Positions 14,175-64,000 of a stretch of 64,000 bases of DNA are shown piece by piece. This DNA comes from Synanceia verrucosa (taxonomy: Eukaryota; Chordata; Actinopteri; Perciformes; Synanceiidae), in NCBI GenBank assembly GCA_029721515.1, contig CM056567.1:11052007-11116006 (forward strand). Direction: 5' to 3'. Every line of letters starts with the position of its first letter. Position 1 is the stretch's first letter. The notes under the pieces were generated by a model. It worked only from the letters and a program-made list of their open reading frames with translations, made no database searches and was not told the origin of the DNA. A program made the translations under genes and the position numbers.

Positions 14175-14204
<30 letters not shown>
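14175..14204. repeat. (AC)n microsatellite
   Basis: 15 uninterrupted AC units. Confidence 0.95.
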
Positions 14205-14206
<2 letters not shown>

Positions 14207-14702
14207 CTCCCTTAGCCTATATAAGCAGACAGCAGCTGAGCTGACCCCCTCCACCCTGCATACTCTCCTTTATTAAACATACAAAAAGCTGCCTTTGCCA
14301 GCTTTTAAAATACATGTGGGTATATTTGTTGGCTTCTAAGTAAAACTTCAAGTAAAAGAGGATCTCTTTCCGTGGACAGAGTGGGGAATATGTGAGCAGA
14401 AAGCCCCGCATTGTAGAGAGAAAGGGCTGAGCAGAGCAGAGAGCTGCTGCTTCCCATCCCCCACATTCACATAGCAAAGTTCTGCTGCTTTAGCAAGCGG
14501 TGATGCTGCCTTCACGTGCTCCACCCGAGGCTCGGAAACACACACTGTCGCAGCATTCAAGCGCTTTGTGGTTGGAAATAACACTTCAGGCGATTACATA
14601 AGTGGGAATTTGTTGTCTCAGCTTGCTGCTCTGCTCGTTTTGTTTTCCTTATGCATCTCAGAGTTAAAATACTAAATGAATAAATGTGTGTATGAAGAAC
14701 AA

Positions 14703-14713
14703 CATATATATAC

Positions 14714-14746
<33 letters not shown>

Positions 14747-14755
14747 TGTATGTAT
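14703..14755. repeat. (TA)n-rich microsatellite
   Basis: TA repeats interrupted by TAC and TGTA units; self-complementary. Confidence 0.9.
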
Positions 14756-16026
14756 TCCAGTGTCCTCTCATTTGTCAAAATTAACTATAATAGTTATAAC
14801 TAAATATAATAACTATTATCAACCTGCATCTTATAATCTTGTTTATATAAACGATGCGATAATCCACATTATGTCACTGTAATCAACGTTTTTTATAATC
14901 TTGTTTCATTATTGTTTAAAGTACATTTTTTTAAAGTAGATTATGGCCCTGTGCACTTAGTGGAGTCCATAAACGTTTATGGATACGTCTTTGTGTCTGA
15001 TGTCATGTATGTGTTTGTTTAAATATCACATACAACCTAAAAATATCACACCGACCACTAAGGTAGGCCGTAAAAGGACAGCTAGACTTTTAATTTCATA
15101 CTTATATGAGTCACTAGTTTCTGACTCAGAGCGTGAGTATTAAAATTCAGACAGCACTTGAAGGCATCACGAAGGCTGCTGCTGCTGCTAGGAGAGCACG
15201 AAGGAAGGGGGTGGGGGAGAGAGAGAGAGAGAGTGGTGGAGAGACATAGGGTGCCTATTCCTGTTAATTGTATAGGGAGACTTTATGCTACCTCCAAATG
15301 CTGCTCTAACTCCCGCGTGTTGGCATGAGACTTGACTTTTAACAGATAACACGTGATGTGTTGAATCTCTACACACTGTCACTTCTCCAACACCACTGTT
15401 TCTCTTTTTGTATCTTTACTTCCTGTTCTGTGACTGGCACAGTCCATCCCCCATCCTTCTTCCTTTTCTATCCTCTCTCTCTCACTCTGCACACATGCAC
15501 ACTGCACAGACATGCACAGGTTGTGATTTCATGCTTTCCTCCACTTCCCTCGCTCCTCTCATTTGCTGCTGTCGACACATGGAAGCAGTACGGAGGCAGT
15601 CACTTCCACCCATTAGCCCCCTCTGACAGAAGATGACATTGTTGCCTATTTTGTTCCACTCTTTTAACGAGCTAATAAGATAAAGTGCACAAATGAATGT
15701 AAGGCAGAGGCACACACAGCTCATGCATGAAGACATTTTTGTAATCAGAATGGTTGAATAGTTATGGTTGACTTCAAGGCAGAGTGGTATGGTAAAGGGA
15801 GGGACATTTTAATTAATACCACAAAACTGTAGACACAAAGTCTGTGGCATTCAGCTGTGTATAGCTGCTTTGTACTAAAAAAGCATGTGGCTCTAAAACA
15901 TGTGAATTGAAGTTGTATTTTCTGTATACTTTTACAGACATTCATAGCTATTTGGCTATTAGGGTATACAAAGGGGAATAGAATAGCTGTGTCCTCCAGT
16001 TGATAAACATTAACAATAATAATTTA

Positions 16027-16492
16027 TATACACCAATCAGGCATAAATCAGGCATAACATTATGACCACTGGCAGGTGAATAATGCCGATTATCTCTTCA
16101 TCACAGCAAGTGGCAAATAAATGAACATTTAGTTTTCAGAGTTGATGTTAGAAACAGGAAAAATGTTCTAGAGTGAGGATTTGAACGAGGACTGGGTCAG
16201 AGCATCTCCAGTGGGGTGTTCCTGGTCCACAGTGGTAAGGATCTATCAAAAGTGGTCCAAGGAAGGACCAGTGGTGAACCAGAGACAGGGTCATGAGAGG
16301 ACAAGGATCACTGATGCAGGTGTAGAGTGAAGGCTGGTCCTGGTGGTCTGATCCAACAGACCAGAGATATTAAAGCTGCTGAAGATAGAAAGGAGTCAGA
16401 TACCATTTTGTTCCATATGGGGCTGATTTTGGGAGAAAAAAGGAGACCATCACAATGTTAGGAGGTGGTCATGTTATGCCTTATCATGCATA
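16027..16492 (+). mobile_element. Tc1/mariner-like transposon remnant, internally deleted
   Basis: Left end TATACACCAATCAGGCATAA and right end GGTGGTCATGTTATGCC are inverted copies of the terminal repeat of a Tc1-like family common in fish (GGCATAACATTATGACCAC core). Between them are relics of the transposase N-terminus: GGGTCAGAGCATCTCCA, CTATCAAAAGTGGTCCAAGG and GGTGAACC...GACAGGGTCATG, which in the intact family encode the helix-turn-helix region. The catalytic DDE part is missing and the remaining frame is broken. The left repeat carries an 11-bp tandem duplication (AATCAGGCATA at 16035-16045 and 16046-16056). Confidence 0.85.
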
Positions 16493-17042
16493 CTTACTTA
16501 CTTTATCAGACAGCAAACTGCTGTGTATTATATGCAGCACTTAATTAGCCCCTGACTTTATACTAATATAACCAAACAGTGCTTTTTCGAATACGTCGAC
16601 ATTTTTATGTATGAGCTGAGTTTAAAGCGCATTAGACTCACAGTAATGACCCTCCTTGTGTATAAACAATGTTGTTATTAGAGCAGCAGTCCGGATCCAG
16701 TTTGGGCTGCGGTGCTCCGCTCCGGGTCTTCCTCTCCTCCCGACAGGTCGGTAAGATGGCTGTGTCTCGCGGAGCCTCGTGCTCGGTTTGGTTGATTTCT
16801 AGCTCGCGCTCTCGGTCTGTAACAGAAGCCCCCCCTCCAATACACACACACACACATAACACACACACATACACTCACTAGTGTCGGTGAAATTCATTTC
16901 CCTGGCTCTGTATTTATGTATTTTTCCTTTCGCAAACTTTCCCCTCTCTGTTTTAACTTTAAACGGAGTCGCGGTGGATTACCGGATACCGGTCCGGGCG
17001 GAGGGCAAAGGGGGGAATGAACCGGGACGTCGGGTACGTTGT

Positions 17043-17050
17043 TATAAATA
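17043..17050 (+). promoter_or_regulatory. TATA-box-like motif TATAAATA
   Basis: A full match to the TATA consensus, 108 bp before the initiator ATG (first T to A of ATG is 115 bp). If functional, initiation would fall near 17070-17075. CpG-island genes usually lack TATA boxes, and the next 20 bp are AT-rich, so it may be chance. Confidence 0.3.
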
Positions 17051-17068
17051 TAATTGTATTTATATTCA

Positions 17069-17098
17069 ATGGTTATTCGGAGTTCGGAGTTATTGTGA
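17069..17098 (+). promoter_or_regulatory. Upstream ORF, 9 codons, before arid1a start
   Basis: ATG at 17069 reads MVIRSSELL and stops at TGA 17096-17098, leaving 59 nt before the main ATG. Context is CAATGG (G at +4, C at -3: intermediate). Whether it is in the mRNA depends on the unknown transcription start. If included, it could reduce main-frame initiation. Confidence 0.35.
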
Positions 17099-17157
17099 GT
17101 GAGTCGCCGTGCTGAGAGAGAGGCAGAGAAAGAGTGGGGGAGAGAGAGAGGGATATC

Positions 17158-64000
<46,843 letters not shown>

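Larger units (their letters stand above)
9823..16026. other. Upstream intergenic DNA, no supported gene
   Basis: No coding exon is recognisable. It contains TG, CA and TA microsatellites (12507-12547, 12700-12727, 14175-14204, 14703-14755), a C run (about 13351-13363) and a CG-rich patch near 13215-13290 next to an AT-rich stretch (13140-13190). Open frames at 12273-12605, 12438-12761 and 14557-14778 mostly translate microsatellite. Confidence 0.6.
16680..17157 (+). promoter_or_regulatory. arid1a: arid1a promoter / 5' UTR, CpG-rich
   Basis: CG dinucleotides become frequent from about 16690 and stay dense through exon 1, against AT-rich surroundings, as expected for a CpG-island promoter of a housekeeping chromatin gene. 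The stretch contains an AC repeat (about 16840-16870) and a GA-rich tract just before the ATG. The transcription start cannot be fixed from sequence: a human-like 5' UTR of several hundred nt would place it near 16.75 kb, while use of the TATA-like motif would place it near 17.07 kb. Confidence 0.6.

Noticed and set aside
16669..16881. 70-codon ORF in the promoter region
   Set aside because: Ends in translated AC repeat and resembles no protein; at most an upstream ORF if transcription starts before 16.7 kb.
17134..17157. In-frame GTG start giving an N-terminus MGERERDI
   Set aside because: GTG is not a likely initiator here; ATG 17158 has a strong context and gives the conserved MAAQVA start.

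Overview
The window is vertebrate nuclear DNA, most likely from a teleost fish. It holds one recognisable protein-coding gene: arid1a (BAF250a), the ARID-domain subunit of the canonical BAF (SWI/SNF) chromatin remodelling complex, on the + strand. The fish assignment rests on three things. The protein is clearly ARID1A but differs from the mammalian one in a teleost-like way, with no long Ala/Gly tracts in exon 1. Several introns are only 85-130 bp. The dispersed repeats are of kinds common in fish: a Tc1-like deletion derivative, a hAT-like element with an AATTAATTGATTAG core, TTAA-bounded MITEs, a tRNA-derived SINE-like element, and abundant CA/TG, TA and CT microsatellites. I could not run a similarity search, so species and paralogue (arid1aa or arid1ab) stay open.

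Layout. Positions 1-16.6 kb are upstream intergenic sequence with no coding region I can support; they hold microsatellites, three MITE-like elements and AT-rich stretches that may be conserved non-coding elements. From about 16.7 to 18.06 kb is a CpG-rich promoter / 5' UTR / exon 1 block, with a TATAAATA motif, a 9-codon upstream ORF and the initiator ATG at 17158. Intron 1 (18.6 kb) and intron 4 (12.3 kb) take up most of the middle. Exons 5-20 are packed into the last 11.5 kb. All 20 exons were placed by reading frame, GT/AG borders and protein similarity; intron phases join without a break and there is no internal stop. The 20 coding exons match the exon number I recall for human ARID1A. 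The coding sequence in the window is 6107 nt (2035 complete codons); the last exon runs off the right edge, so roughly the final 250 residues (most of the BAF250_C armadillo-like domain) lie outside.

Protein plan: a low-complexity N-terminus (exons 1-10) with one LXXLL motif and a Gln/Pro/Gly-rich prion-like segment; the ARID DNA-binding domain in exons 11-12; a Gly/Met/Pro/Gln-rich linker with a KR-x10-KR nuclear localisation motif in exon 18; then the conserved C-terminal region in exons 19-20, interrupted by a long acidic Ser/Glu-rich insert.

I did not find a new multi-gene system. The observations most worth a second look are two LXXLL motifs, present in human ARID1A as I recall it, that are degenerate here; a sumoylation consensus in the acidic insert; an inverted pair of perfect POU octamers just inside intron 1; the TATA/uORF arrangement; and three unrelated TTAA-delimited MITEs in one locus.
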